A stretch of DNA of 64,000 nucleotides, taken from assembly GCF_015690345.1 (NCBI RefSeq), contig NZ_JADPUN010000166.1, forward strand, positions 1 through 64,000, written 5' to 3'. The translations under genes and the position numbers were made by a program. This DNA comes from Plantactinospora alkalitolerans (GTDB taxonomy: Bacteria > Actinomycetota > Actinomycetes > Mycobacteriales > Micromonosporaceae). The notes beneath the pieces were generated by a model. The model was not told the origin of the DNA. It ran no database searches and worked only from the letters and a program-made list of their open reading frames with translations. This document shows positions 17,470 through 25,727 of the stretch, piece by piece (positions within the stretch are counted from its first letter, which is position 1; the number at the start of each line of letters is the position of its first letter).

Positions 17470-17607
17470 TCAGCCGTAGTAGCGCTGCGCGGCGATCAGG
17501 ATCTCGTCGCGGACCGCCGGCGAACTGGTCGCCTGCAGTGCCCGCTCGATCGCCCGCGCGCGTCGGACGCTGGCCCGTCGGTTACGAAGTCGGTTGATCA
17601 TGCTCAT
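17470..17607 (-). CDS. Small basic protein, 45 residues, unknown function
   Basis: ATG 17607 to TGA 17470. The product begins MSMINRLRNRRASVRRAR and continues AIERALQATSSPAVRDEILIAAQRYYG. It is very basic at the N-terminus and helical throughout. A strong AGGGGG ribosome site lies eight bases upstream. Arg-rich proteins of this kind with an AIERAL-AA-x-RDEIL core recur in actinobacteria, as far as I recall, without known function. It lies alone between the large repeat-protein gene and the BCKDH operon terminator, with its own downstream hairpin. Confidence 0.72.
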   Translation of the reverse strand: MSMINRLRNRRASVRRARAIERALQATSSPAVRDEILIAAQRYYG

Positions 17608-17770
17608 GGTGTGCGCCCCCTGGCTATTCGGTTGTCTTCCCGTCTGATGTGTCCATTCAACCGCACCGAGCCTCGGCCTGCCACTGATTCTAAGGTGAGT
17701 TGGGACACCAGCCTACGAATCAAAAGTCCAACGGTCTTCGTGGCGACGGTTCTTCGTAACCTTATGGATA

Positions 17771-17810
17771 CGGCCGGTGTGCCCGGGAGTAACCCGGAGC
17801 ACACCGGCCG
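17771..17810 (-). terminator. Terminator of the BCKDH operon
   Basis: A 12-bp outer stem (CGGCCGGTGTGC at 17771-17782 pairing with 17799-17810) plus an inner 5-bp CCGGG/CCCGG stem with one bulged A, 29 bp past the E2 stop. Confidence 0.8.
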
Positions 17811-17838
17811 CGTCCCGCCAGTGCAGATCGTCGGAGCG

Positions 17839-19308
17839 TCAGGTCCAGCCGAGCAGGGCCGCCTCCGGATCGGCCAGGAAGTCGCCCACGTCACGCAGGA
17901 ACTTCGACCCCAGTTCGCCGTCGATGATCCGGTGGTCGAAGGAGAGCCCCAGCGTTGTCACCGAACGAACTCTGATCTTGCCCTTGTGTACCCAGGGCAT
18001 CTCCCGGATCGCCCCGAACGCGAGGATCGCCGACTCGCCCGGCGGCAGGATCGGGGTACCCGTGTCGACGCCGAAGACCCCGACATTGGTGATGGTCAGG
18101 GTCCCGCCGGACATGTCCGACGGCGCCGTCCGTCCCGTCTTCGCCGTCTGGACCAGCGCGGTCATCGCGTCGGCCAGTTCACGCAACGACAGCCGGCCGG
18201 CGTCCTTGATGTTCGGCACGATCAGGCCGCGCTCCGTCGCCGCCGCGATGCCCAGGTTGACGTACTCCTTGACCACGATCTCGTTCTCGGTCCAGGTCGA
18301 GTTGACCATCGGATGCCGACCGACCGCGAGCAGCACCGCCTTGGCGACGAGCAGCAGCGGCGAGACCCGGACCTCCTGCCACTCCCGACGCTTCCGCAGC
18401 CGGTCGAGCGCCTTCATCGACCGCGTCACGTCGACCGTCAGGAACTCGGTGACGTGCGGTGCGGTGAACGCCGACGCGACCATGTTCTGCGCGGTGAGCT
18501 TCCGCACGCCCTTGACCGGAATCCGCTGTTCCCGGTCGGGTCCGAAGGCGGGGCCCGCCGTGGTCCGGGCCGCGGACGCCGGTTCGGCCTCCGCCCCGCC
18601 CCCGGCCACCGCCAGGTGTACGTCGTCCCGGGTGATCGAGCCCAACGGGCCTGATCCGGTCAGGGTACGCAGGTCCACCCCGAGATCCTTGGCGAGCTTG
18701 CGTACCGGCGGCTTCGCCAGAACCAGCGCCTCGGAGCCCGTACCGGTCCCGGCGGCGGGCGCCGGAGACGGCGTCGTAGCCGGCTGGCGTACCGGCGCAG
18801 CGGCCGGCACCGGGGTCGGAGCCGGCACGGGCGCCGGTACCGATGCGGGTGCGGACCGTGGCACCGGAGTGCCAGCCGGCCCGGCGCCCTTGCGGGGTCG
18901 GCGCTTCGCGGCGCCGGTCTTCGGGCCGTATCCGACCAGTACCGCCGTCCGTCCGCCCGGTGCCGGTCCGCCGATCAGGCCCGGTTCGATGGCGCCCTCG
19001 GCCGGGGCCAGCTCGACCGCCGCCAACGAGGCGGCGGACGGCACCGGCAGGTCGCCGGCACCCGGATCGGTGTCGACGGCGAAGATCGGCGTGCCGACGT
19101 CGACCACCGTGCCTTCCTCGTGGAAGATCGCGGTGACCCTGCCGCCCCACTTGGCCGGGATCTCGACCGCAGCCTTGGCGGTCTCCACCTCGACGATCGG
19201 CTGGTTCAGCTCGACCGTGTCACCGACCGACACCAGCCACTTGAGGATCTCGCCCTCGGTCAGCCCCTCCCCGAGGTCGGGCAGGGGGAACTCCCTGACT
19301 CGCGACAT
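17839..19308 (-). CDS. Dihydrolipoamide acyltransferase (E2) of branched-chain 2-oxoacid dehydrogenase
   Basis: 489 residues. The N-terminal lipoyl domain (about 1-80) carries the lipoylated lysine in VEVETAKAAVEIPAKW. A long Ala/Pro/Val linker is followed by a peripheral-subunit-binding domain (KPPVRKLAKDLGVDLRTLTGSGPLGSITRDDV, about residues 240-275) and the catalytic acyltransferase domain ending in LGLSFDHRIIDGELGSKFL with the active-site HR and D. It moves the acyl group from lipoamide to CoA. ATG 19308 is used; the open frame continues upstream only as a shadow over E1 beta. It is the last gene of a three-gene operon; no E3 gene is adjacent. Confidence 0.93.
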   Translation of the reverse strand: MSRVREFPLPDLGEGLTEGEILKWLVSVGDTVELNQPIVEVETAKAAVEIPAKWGGRVTAIFHEEGTVVDVGTPIFAVDTDPGAGDLPVPSAASLAAVELAPAEGAIEPGLIGGPAPGGRTAVLVGYGPKTGAAKRRPRKGAGPAGTPVPRSAPASVPAPVPAPTPVPAAAPVRQPATTPSPAPAAGTGTGSEALVLAKPPVRKLAKDLGVDLRTLTGSGPLGSITRDDVHLAVAGGGAEAEPASAARTTAGPAFGPDREQRIPVKGVRKLTAQNMVASAFTAPHVTEFLTVDVTRSMKALDRLRKRREWQEVRVSPLLLVAKAVLLAVGRHPMVNSTWTENEIVVKEYVNLGIAAATERGLIVPNIKDAGRLSLRELADAMTALVQTAKTGRTAPSDMSGGTLTITNVGVFGVDTGTPILPPGESAILAFGAIREMPWVHKGKIRVRSVTTLGLSFDHRIIDGELGSKFLRDVGDFLADPEAALLGWT

Positions 19309-19313
19309 CCCGC

Positions 19314-20303
19314 TCACCACCCGAAGGTGCGGTCGACGCCGTCGAGCACCCGATCGAGGTTCGGCAGGTAGTCCTCTTCCAACCGGGCGGCCGGATAGGG
19401 CGTGTCGAAGCCGGTTACCCGTAGCACCGGAGCCTCCAGGAAGTAGAAGCACTCCTCGGTGATCCGGGCCGCGATCTCGGAGCCGAGACCGAGGTTGCCG
19501 GGCGCCTCGTGGACCACCACGCACCGGCCGGTCCGCCGGACCGACTCGTAGACCAGGCCCAGGTCGAGCGGGGAGAGGGTGCGCAGGTCGATGACCTCCA
19601 GGTCACGTCCGTCCTCCTCCGCCGCGGCGGCGGCCTCCAGTGCGGTCCGCACCATCGGGCCGTACGCCAGCAGCGTGGCGTCACGGCCGGGCCGGACGAC
19701 CCGGGCGGCGTGCAGCGGGTACGCGTCGCCGAGCGGTGCGTCCAGGTCCACCAGGCCCTTCTCGTGGTAACGCCGCTTCGGCTCGAAGAACACGATCGGA
19801 TCGTCCGAGGCGACCGCCTGTTGGATCATCGTGTACGCGTCCTGCGGCGTCGCGCAGGCGACGACCTTCAGGCCGGCGGTGTGCGCGAAGTACGCCTCCG
19901 GGGACTCGGAGTGGTGCTCCACCGCGCCGATGCCGCCGCCGAACGGGATGCGGATGACGATCGGCACCTTGACCTTGCCCTGCGAGCGGTAGTGCATCTT
20001 CGCCACCTGCGACACGATCTGGTCGTAGGCCGGGTAGACGAAACCGTCGAACTGGATCTCGCAGATCGGCCGGTAGCCGCGGATGGAGAGGCCGACCGCG
20101 GTGCCGATGATGCCGGACTCGGCGAGTGGGGTGTCGATCACCCGGTTCTCGCCGAAGTCCTTCTGCAGGCTGTCGGTGATCCGGAAGACGCCGCCGAGCT
20201 TGCCGACGTCCTCGCCCATGATGATGACCTTGGGGTCGCTCTCCAGCGCGCGACGCAGGCCACGGTTGAGTGCCTTGCCCAGGGTGAGGGTCTCGGTGGC
20301 CAT
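19314..20303 (-). CDS. Branched-chain 2-oxoacid dehydrogenase E1 beta subunit
   Basis: 329 residues with the transketolase-like pyrimidine-binding domain (IIMGEDVGKLGGVFRITDSL; DTPLAESGIIGTAVGLSIRG; GGGIGAVEHHSESPEAYFAH) and the C-terminal transketolase domain (VIDLRTLSPLD; VVVHEAPGNLGLGSEIAARI). Heterotetrameric E1 uses TPP to decarboxylate 2-oxoisovalerate and related acids. It overlaps the E1 alpha stop by one base (TGATG) and is followed after 5 bp by E2, so translation is coupled across the operon. Confidence 0.94.
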   Translation of the reverse strand: MATETLTLGKALNRGLRRALESDPKVIIMGEDVGKLGGVFRITDSLQKDFGENRVIDTPLAESGIIGTAVGLSIRGYRPICEIQFDGFVYPAYDQIVSQVAKMHYRSQGKVKVPIVIRIPFGGGIGAVEHHSESPEAYFAHTAGLKVVACATPQDAYTMIQQAVASDDPIVFFEPKRRYHEKGLVDLDAPLGDAYPLHAARVVRPGRDATLLAYGPMVRTALEAAAAAEEDGRDLEVIDLRTLSPLDLGLVYESVRRTGRCVVVHEAPGNLGLGSEIAARITEECFYFLEAPVLRVTGFDTPYPAARLEEDYLPNLDRVLDGVDRTFGW

Positions 20304-21487
20304 CAGTGCGCACTCCCCTCGAACGAGTCCATGTACCGGGCGGTCAGCTCACGCTGGGCGTCCACCTCCGGCGAGCCGTGTGGGAACACGTTGTCGAACA
20401 TGGTCAGCGGCTCGGGATCGGGCATTTCGAGCACCCGTTCACGCAGTCGCAGCGCTTCCTGCTTCGCCTGCTCGTCCACCTCGGCGAGGAACGCGTCGTC
20501 CGCGATGCCCTGCTTGGTGAGGAAGGTCCGGACCCGCGCGATCGGATCCTTGGCCTGCCACGCCTCGACCTCGCTGGCGATCCGGTACCGGGTCGGGTCG
20601 TCCGTGGTGGTGTGCGCGCCCATCCGGTAGGTGTACGCCTCGATCAGGGTGGGGCCCTGACCGTGACGCGCGTTGTCCAGCGCCGCCCGGGTGACCGCGT
20701 ACGTCGCCAGCACGTCGTTGCCGTCCACCCGTACACCGGGGAAGCCGAAGCCGGCGGCCCGCTGGTAGAGCGGGATCCGGGTCTGCCGCTCCAGCGGCTC
20801 GGAGATGGCGTACTGGTTGTTCTGGCAGAAGAAGACCATCGGGGCGTTGAAGACGCTGGCCCAGATGAAGGCCTCGTTCACGTCACCCTGGGCGGAGGCG
20901 CCGTCGCCGAAGTAGGCGATCACCGCCTCGCCGTCGTCGGTGCCGGTCCGGCCGTCCATGTTCACGCCCATGGCGTAGCCGGTCGCGTGCAGGGTCTGCG
21001 CCCCGATCACGATCGTGTACATGTTGAACTTGAATTCGTTCGGGTCCCAGCCGCCGAGATCGACGCCGCGGAACAGACCCAGCGGCATGATCGGGTCGAT
21101 TCCCCGGCAGTAGAGCACGCCGTGCTCCCGGTAGGTCGGGAAGGCCATGTCCTGGGTGCGCAGGGCCCGACCGGAACCGACCTGGGCCGCCTCCTGGCCG
21201 AGCAGGCTGGCCCAGATGCCCAGCTCACCCTGCCGCTGTAGCGCGGTCGCCTCGGCGTCGAGCTTGCGGACCAGGACGAGGTCCCGGTACAGGCCGCGGT
21301 ACTCCTCGTCGGTGAAGTCGACGCGGTACTCGGTACCGTCCGACCAGGTGACCTTGTCGATCCGGTCGCCGTCCGGGGTGAGCAGCTGCACGAGATCCCC
21401 TGCGCCTGGGGTTGTTCCGCCAGGCCGTGCGGACCGGGTTGTGGCCCGCCTACCGCGGGCCGTACCCGCAGGATCGCCCTTCGCCAT
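20303..21487 (-). CDS. Branched-chain 2-oxoacid dehydrogenase E1 alpha subunit
   Basis: 394 residues. The TPP-binding core begins GDGASAQGDVNEAFIWA and ends with FFCQNNQYAISEP. Phosphorylation-loop-like RMGAHTTTDDPTRYR is present, and the ending matches BCKDH or acetoin-type alpha subunits. I choose ATG 21487 (MAKGDPAGTARG) because AGGGAG lies just upstream; the longer open frame to 21802 is compositionally unlike coding. It is first in the operon E1 alpha-E1 beta-E2. The likely role is valine, leucine and isoleucine breakdown, or supply of branched acyl-CoA primers for the iso/anteiso fatty acids typical of these bacteria. Confidence 0.93.
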   Translation of the reverse strand: MAKGDPAGTARGRRATTRSARPGGTTPGAGDLVQLLTPDGDRIDKVTWSDGTEYRVDFTDEEYRGLYRDLVLVRKLDAEATALQRQGELGIWASLLGQEAAQVGSGRALRTQDMAFPTYREHGVLYCRGIDPIMPLGLFRGVDLGGWDPNEFKFNMYTIVIGAQTLHATGYAMGVNMDGRTGTDDGEAVIAYFGDGASAQGDVNEAFIWASVFNAPMVFFCQNNQYAISEPLERQTRIPLYQRAAGFGFPGVRVDGNDVLATYAVTRAALDNARHGQGPTLIEAYTYRMGAHTTTDDPTRYRIASEVEAWQAKDPIARVRTFLTKQGIADDAFLAEVDEQAKQEALRLRERVLEMPDPEPLTMFDNVFPHGSPEVDAQRELTARYMDSFEGSAH

Positions 21488-22005
21488 CCCTATCTCCCTG
21501 TCGTTCGTGCGTCGGCACCGGGGGTGTCCCGACCGCGCAGCTGGTGCGCCCGTCCGGCTGGTGCCGGACCGGGGGTGGCTGTCGCGCCTTACCCCGGTAG
21601 GGGCAGCCACGCGACGTGGACCAGATTCTGGCCGATCCTGGTCCACCGAGCGCCGGCACCGCGTCCCGCCTGCCGCAGGGGGGTGCGCGGAAGGTTTGGC
21701 CGCGTTGCCGTCGGCTCCATATTCGCAGAGCAGCTCAGCACACCTGTAGTTCGGCCTCCGCCAGATTTGAATGGCCGCCAGGTTCGCACCAGATAAACCC
21801 ATTTGATCGGGTACGGCGACCGGAACACTTCAAACTCCGTCGCTGACACGCTGTGTAAGGCTGGCAAACTCATCGTCACTACATCACTGTAGGTAGCGGA
21901 AATGTCGCCTGGTCGAGACGAGTTCCCGCCCGGTCCCATTTGGCCGATGCCGCCGTTGCGGGCGCGCCGGCCCCCAGCTGTCCCCGCGACGACGAGGAGC
22001 TTTCC
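21488..22005. other. 518-bp divergent regulatory region, lower GC
   Basis: Separates the BCKDH operon from the Pro-rich surface protein and probably holds both promoters. About 21760-21900 is visibly AT-richer than its surroundings. It includes an inverted repeat CTAC-N6-GTAG at 21879-21892. I see no gene. Confidence 0.5.
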
Positions 22006-22869
22006 GTGCCCAACCACGGGAACGACGAGCCGGCTCCCATGCTGCTGGCCCGGCACCGGCGGTCCGGAGGCGCGCACGTCGGATACCGCCGGGTGACCGG
22101 GATCCACCGGGCCGAAGGGCTCGCGGGGCCCGCCCGACGCTATCTGTTCACGGTCGCGTTGCTGGCCGGCACGTCGTCGTTGCCGATCCTGGCGGCGATC
22201 GGCAGCGGTTCGGCGACCGTGGCCGACGGCATGCCACCGGCCGGGGTAACTCCGTTCATCGCGCCGCCGTCCGGCGGGCCGCTGGTGGTCGTACCGCTGG
22301 TTTCGACCACGCCCCCCGTGGTGGCGCCGGGCCCGGCCGGTACGGGCGACCGGTCCCTGCGGTCCGGACCGCGGCCGTTCCCCGTCCCCTCCGGCGGCTG
22401 GCTCGACGATGCCGAAACGTCGGGTACGGAACCCGGCGGACCGCCGGACGGCGGCCCGAATCCGAACGGGACGGGCAGCCTGCCGACGCTTCCGGGGCCG
22501 ACACCGGAGCCGGGGCAGACCGTGCCGCCGTCATCCGCTCCGTCCCTGCCTCCGTCCCCGGTGCCGGAGCCGTCGCCTTCCCCGCCGCTACCGGAGCCGT
22601 CCACGTCGGCCGAACCCAGCGGGCCGCCGTCGGCCGGGCCGACCGGCACCGTCGAACCGTCGCCGACGGCGCCCGCGACGTCTCCGGCACCGACCGGGCC
22701 GTCGGAGGCCACTCCCTCGGCGGAACCGACCCCGTCCGGGGAACCGACCGCCGCCCCCGAGTCGACCGACCCGTCGCCGACTCCGGCGCCGAGCCCTGTC
22801 CCGGCGCCGAGCCCTGTCCCGGCGCCGAGCCCTGTCCCGGCGCCGGCCGCCGGACTCAGCCTCGGGTGA
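22006..22869 (+). CDS. Pro/Ser/Thr-rich protein with a single N-terminal membrane segment
   Basis: 287 residues. A polar N-terminus of about 45 residues precedes one hydrophobic helix (YLFTVALLAGTSSLPILAAI). After it comes an extended Pro/Gly/Ser/Glu region with PEPSPSP, SAEPSGP and finally three perfect SPVPAP units encoded by an 18-bp tandem repeat. There is no globular domain; it looks like a wall-spanning or shed surface protein. GTG 22006 is chosen over upstream starts because GAGGAG lies six bases before it. I do not recognise a family. Confidence 0.65.
   Translation: MPNHGNDEPAPMLLARHRRSGGAHVGYRRVTGIHRAEGLAGPARRYLFTVALLAGTSSLPILAAIGSGSATVADGMPPAGVTPFIAPPSGGPLVVVPLVSTTPPVVAPGPAGTGDRSLRSGPRPFPVPSGGWLDDAETSGTEPGGPPDGGPNPNGTGSLPTLPGPTPEPGQTVPPSSAPSLPPSPVPEPSPSPPLPEPSTSAEPSGPPSAGPTGTVEPSPTAPATSPAPTGPSEATPSAEPTPSGEPTAAPESTDPSPTPAPSPVPAPSPVPAPSPVPAPAAGLSLG
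22788..22841. repeat. 18-bp perfect tandem repeat, three copies
   Basis: Unit GCCGAGCCCTGTCCCGGC repeated three times without change; it encodes the SPVPAP repeats at the C-terminus of the Pro-rich protein. Confidence 0.9.
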
Positions 22870-22907
22870 GGGTCAGTCTCGGGTGAGGGTCAGCCTCGGG
22901 TGACGGA
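22857..22907. repeat. 17-bp tandem repeat spanning the 3' ends of two convergent genes
   Basis: CAGCCTCGGGTGAGGGT (22857-22873), CAGTCTCGGGTGAGGGT (22874-22890) and CAGCCTCGGGTGACGGA (22891-22907). The first copy contains the stop of the Pro-rich gene; the third encodes the end of the Nudix gene on the other strand. Confidence 0.9.
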
Positions 22908-23585
22908 CGGGCGGAGCATCGGCGGGTGCAGCAGGTCGGCCGATCCGCGTCGGTAGAGCTGAGCCGGTCGGCCCCGATCTCCCTCGGTGACCCGGCCGGC
23001 GGGCTCCACGAAGCCGGGGGTGCCGGTCACCTTCCGGTGGAAGTTGCGTGGGTCGAGTTGCCTGTTCCAGACGGTCTCGTAGACCGTCCGCAGCCGGGCG
23101 ATGGTGAACTCCGCTGGACAGAAGGCGGTGGCCAGCGGGGTGTATTCGAGCTTGGCCCGGGCCCGCTCCAGCCCGGCGGCCAGGATGACGTCATGGTCGA
23201 AGGCGAGCTCGGCGTCGGCGATCCGGGACACCGGAAGCCAGTCGGCCGCGGCCGCGTCGGTGCCGGCCACCGGCGGCGGTAGGTCCGGAAGCAGGGCCAG
23301 GTACGCCACCGTCACCACCCGGCCGCGCGGGTCGCGCCCCGGCGTGCCGTACGTGCCCAGTTGCTCGAGGTGGCCGATCGGCTCCGGGACCCCGGTCTCC
23401 TCGGTGAGTTCCCGTGCGGCGGCGTCCGCCAGGTCTTCGTCGATCCCGACAAACCCGCCGGGCAGCGCCCAGCGACCGTGGTACGGCGGTACGCCCCGGC
23501 GGACCAGCAGGATGCAGAGTTCGTCCTCGCGCACGGTGAGGACCACCAGGTCGACGGTCACCGCGAACGGTGGATATTCGGTCAT
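22890..23585 (-). CDS. Nudix hydrolase with C-terminal winged-helix-like domain (NrtR-like)
   Basis: About 231 residues. The Nudix domain has WALPGGFVGIDEDLADAA leading into ARELTEETGV, the full G-x5-E-x7-REL-x-EETG box. The C-terminal part (FTIARLRTVYETVWNRQLDPRNFHRKV) matches the winged-helix DNA-binding half of NrtR/ADP-ribose-sensing regulators. It is therefore either an ADP-ribose pyrophosphatase-like enzyme or an ADP-ribose-responsive regulator of NAD metabolism; no NAD gene is adjacent. ATG 23585 is preferred; GTG 23600 is an alternative. A wide inverted repeat lies 17-50 bp upstream. Confidence 0.8.
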   Translation of the reverse strand: MTEYPPFAVTVDLVVLTVREDELCILLVRRGVPPYHGRWALPGGFVGIDEDLADAAARELTEETGVPEPIGHLEQLGTYGTPGRDPRGRVVTVAYLALLPDLPPPVAGTDAAAADWLPVSRIADAELAFDHDVILAAGLERARAKLEYTPLATAFCPAEFTIARLRTVYETVWNRQLDPRNFHRKVTGTPGFVEPAGRVTEGDRGRPAQLYRRGSADLLHPPMLRPSVTRG

Positions 23586-23601
23586 CTGAATTATCACCAC
23601 C

Positions 23602-23634
23602 TTGACGAGAAGCTACCACAACCGTTATCGTCAA
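23602..23634. promoter_or_regulatory. Inverted repeat TTGACGA-N19-TCGTCAA upstream of the Nudix gene
   Basis: Perfect 7-bp arms at 23602-23608 and 23628-23634. The left arm also reads as a plus-strand -35 (TTGACG) with TTATCG 17 bp on. It is a candidate autoregulatory operator or divergent promoter. Confidence 0.4.
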
Positions 23635-23715
23635 CAGGACGAAAAGTTCCGGGCCGGAAGGCACCGGTGCAGCACAACCCTCAGACGGGGTCGCCGACCG
23701 GCAACGGCGGCCCTC

Positions 23716-23828
23716 GGCGGCGCTGACCTCGGTCAGCGCCGCCGCCCTGACCGGCCGGCGAGGGGCGGACCGGTCTTTCGATAAGACCGGCGGGCCGCGA
23801 CGCGCTCTCCCGCGTCGCGGGCCGCCGG
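23716..23828 (+). other. Three consecutive strong stem-loops
   Basis: Stem 1: 12 bp, 23716-23727 with 23732-23743, loop CTCG. Stem 2: perfect 8 bp CCGGTCTT/AAGACCGG at 23770-23790. Stem 3: 18 bp with one mismatch, 23787-23804 with 23811-23828, loop CTCTCC. Stems 2 and 3 share 23787-23790 and cannot both form completely. Confidence 0.6.
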
Positions 23829-24048
23829 TCCCCGGCCACGCCACCCGCAGCCGCAGCCGGCCACCCACAGCCACCCACAGCCCGCCGGCTCGACCGCCGC
23901 CGCCCGCCAGGCCTGTGGTTTGTGGTGACTCGGCCCTACCGGCCGGTAAGCACACTCATGTGGACTATTCACCGGCCATCCACCCGTAGCTATGCTGACG
24001 TCCCTCGACAACACCGGAAAACCCCGGTGATCAGCGACAGGAGGCAGC

Positions 24049-25575
24049 GTGGGTCGTACCAGCGGTAGGTGGAGCCGTGGCCTGCTGGCCACCACGCTCG
24101 TGACAGCGCTCGCGGTCGTGGCCGCGCCAGCACCCGCCCAGGCGAACCTGGGCAGCCTCGGCTCCTGGGCATTGCGCAAGGCGGTGACCGCCAAGGGCAT
24201 ACAGAAGCATCTCAAGGAGCTACAGAAGATCGCGGACCGCAACGGCGGCAACCGGGCCTCGGGCGCGTCCGGTTACGACAGATCGGTGGACTACGCCGAG
24301 AAGGTGCTCCGGCGGGCCGGATACCGGGTGACGCGGCAGAAGTTCGACTTCCAGACGTTCCTGATCAACACTCCGTCCGAACTGCAGCGGACCTCGGCGC
24401 CGGCCGGCGACCTGCCACATCGGATCATGAGCTACTCCGGCAGTGCCGACGTCACCGCGCCGGCCAGCGTGCCGGCCGGCGACTCCCAGGGCTGCGCCGC
24501 CAGCGACTTCGGCCCGGCGAACGTCGGCACCATCGTCCTGATCAGCCGGGGCACCTGCGCGTTCGGGCAGAAGGCCAGCAACGCGGCGGCCGCCGGTGCG
24601 GCCGCCACCGTCATCTACAACAACATCAGTGGCGACCTCTCCGGAACCCTGGGCAACACGTACACCCTGGACTTCGCCGCGCTGGGCGTCTCACAGGCCC
24701 TCGGCCAGGAACTGGTCGGTCAGGTCGCCGGTGGCCTCACCCTTCGGGTCTTCACCGACACCTACCGGGGCATGGCCAGCACCGAGAACATCCTGGCCGA
24801 GTCGCGCTGGGGCAACCCGGGCAACGTGGTGATGGCCGGTGCGCACCTCGACTCGGTGCCGGAGGGCCCGGGGATCAACGACAACGGCAGCGGCAGCGCC
24901 GCGTTGTTGGAGATCGCCGAGAAGATGAGCGTCTTCCCGACCCGGAACAGGGTCCGGTTCGCGCTCTGGGGCGCCGAGGAGGCCAACCTGGTCGGCTCGA
25001 CGTACTACGTCGCGAACCTGCCGGCGGCCGAGCGGGACAAGATCGCCCTGTACCTCAACTTCGACATGGTCGGCTCGCCGAACTACGTCCGGTTCGTCTA
25101 CGACGGCGACAACTCGGCGTTCCCGCCCGGCACCGGATCGGCGGTCGGCCCGCCCGGCTCCGGGGCGATCGAGAAGCTGTTCCACGACTACTTCCGGTCG
25201 CAGCGGCTGGCCTCGGCGGAGACGCCGTTCTCCGGACGGAGCGACTACGGACCGTTCATCGCGGCCGGTGTGGACATTCCGTCCGGTGGCCTGTTCACCG
25301 GAGCCGAGCTGGTCAAGACGGCCGAGGAGGCCAGGGTCTACGGCGGCACCGCCGGTGTCGCGTACGACCCGTGCTACCACCAGGCCTGCGACGACATCGA
25401 CAACATCAGCCTCAAGGCGATCGACGAGATGTCCGACGCCGTTGCGCACGCGGTCATCACCTACGCCTACGACACCCGCAGCGTGACCGCGCCGACGGGC
25501 GGCCCGGCCAGCGGCACCACCGCACCGGCCGGTGGCGGCGGCGGACTGCACGACGACCACGAGGTCGCGATCTGA
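24049..25575 (+). CDS. Secreted M28-family zinc aminopeptidase with PA domain
   Basis: 508 residues. A Sec signal peptide (basic MGRTSGRWSRG, hydrophobic core, cleavage near AQA-NLG at 32-33). A protease-associated insert follows (about 120-225, with a Cys pair in GCAASD and GTCAFGQKASNAAAAGA). The M28 metallopeptidase domain (about 235-490) shows the metal ligands in GAHLDSV, GINDNGSG, WGAEEANLVGS, NFDMVGSPN and PCYHQACDD. It resembles Streptomyces aminopeptidase S. A Gly/Thr/Ala-rich tail ends it. The GTG start has GGAGG seven bases upstream. A classical hairpin with GAAA loop follows. Confidence 0.93.
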   Translation: MGRTSGRWSRGLLATTLVTALAVVAAPAPAQANLGSLGSWALRKAVTAKGIQKHLKELQKIADRNGGNRASGASGYDRSVDYAEKVLRRAGYRVTRQKFDFQTFLINTPSELQRTSAPAGDLPHRIMSYSGSADVTAPASVPAGDSQGCAASDFGPANVGTIVLISRGTCAFGQKASNAAAAGAAATVIYNNISGDLSGTLGNTYTLDFAALGVSQALGQELVGQVAGGLTLRVFTDTYRGMASTENILAESRWGNPGNVVMAGAHLDSVPEGPGINDNGSGSAALLEIAEKMSVFPTRNRVRFALWGAEEANLVGSTYYVANLPAAERDKIALYLNFDMVGSPNYVRFVYDGDNSAFPPGTGSAVGPPGSGAIEKLFHDYFRSQRLASAETPFSGRSDYGPFIAAGVDIPSGGLFTGAELVKTAEEARVYGGTAGVAYDPCYHQACDDIDNISLKAIDEMSDAVAHAVITYAYDTRSVTAPTGGPASGTTAPAGGGGGLHDDHEVAI

Positions 25576-25588
25576 GATTTCCGGGTAT

Positions 25589-25624
25589 GGCGGCGGGGCG
25601 GTGCGAAAGCGCCGCCCCGCCGCC
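25589..25624 (+). terminator. Terminator hairpin with GAAA loop after the M28 peptidase
   Basis: A 13-bp perfect outer stem (GGCGGCGGGGCGG, 25589-25601, with 25612-25624) and about three more inner pairs around a GAAA tetraloop. Confidence 0.85.
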
Positions 25625-25727
25625 GTTGCGTGAACCTGTCGGTGCTCACCGTTATCGTGGCGCCCGTGAACGTCCCACCCGTAGCCTTGACCTCGTGGCT
25701 CCCCCGACCGATCCCGGAGGTCCTCCG

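Larger units (their letters stand above)
23586..24048. other. 463-bp divergent region with inverted repeat and stacked hairpins
   Basis: Contains an inverted repeat at 23602-23634, three strong stem-loops at 23716-23828 and a Pro/His-codon-like CCACCCACAG repeat near 23860-23880. It also holds the GGAGG ribosome site of the peptidase. No protein gene is evident; a short structured RNA is possible. Confidence 0.5.

Noticed and set aside
14655-18654. Two very long plus-strand open frames (633 and 834 codons) opposite the repeat protein
   Set aside because: They are Arg/Pro/Gly-rich products of antisense reading of a GC-biased gene; the minus-strand gene has a ribosome site, membrane helix and terminal domain.
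21589-22107. A 172-codon minus-strand frame upstream of the BCKDH operon
   Set aside because: No ribosome site, mixed composition, and it covers the start of a better supported plus-strand gene.
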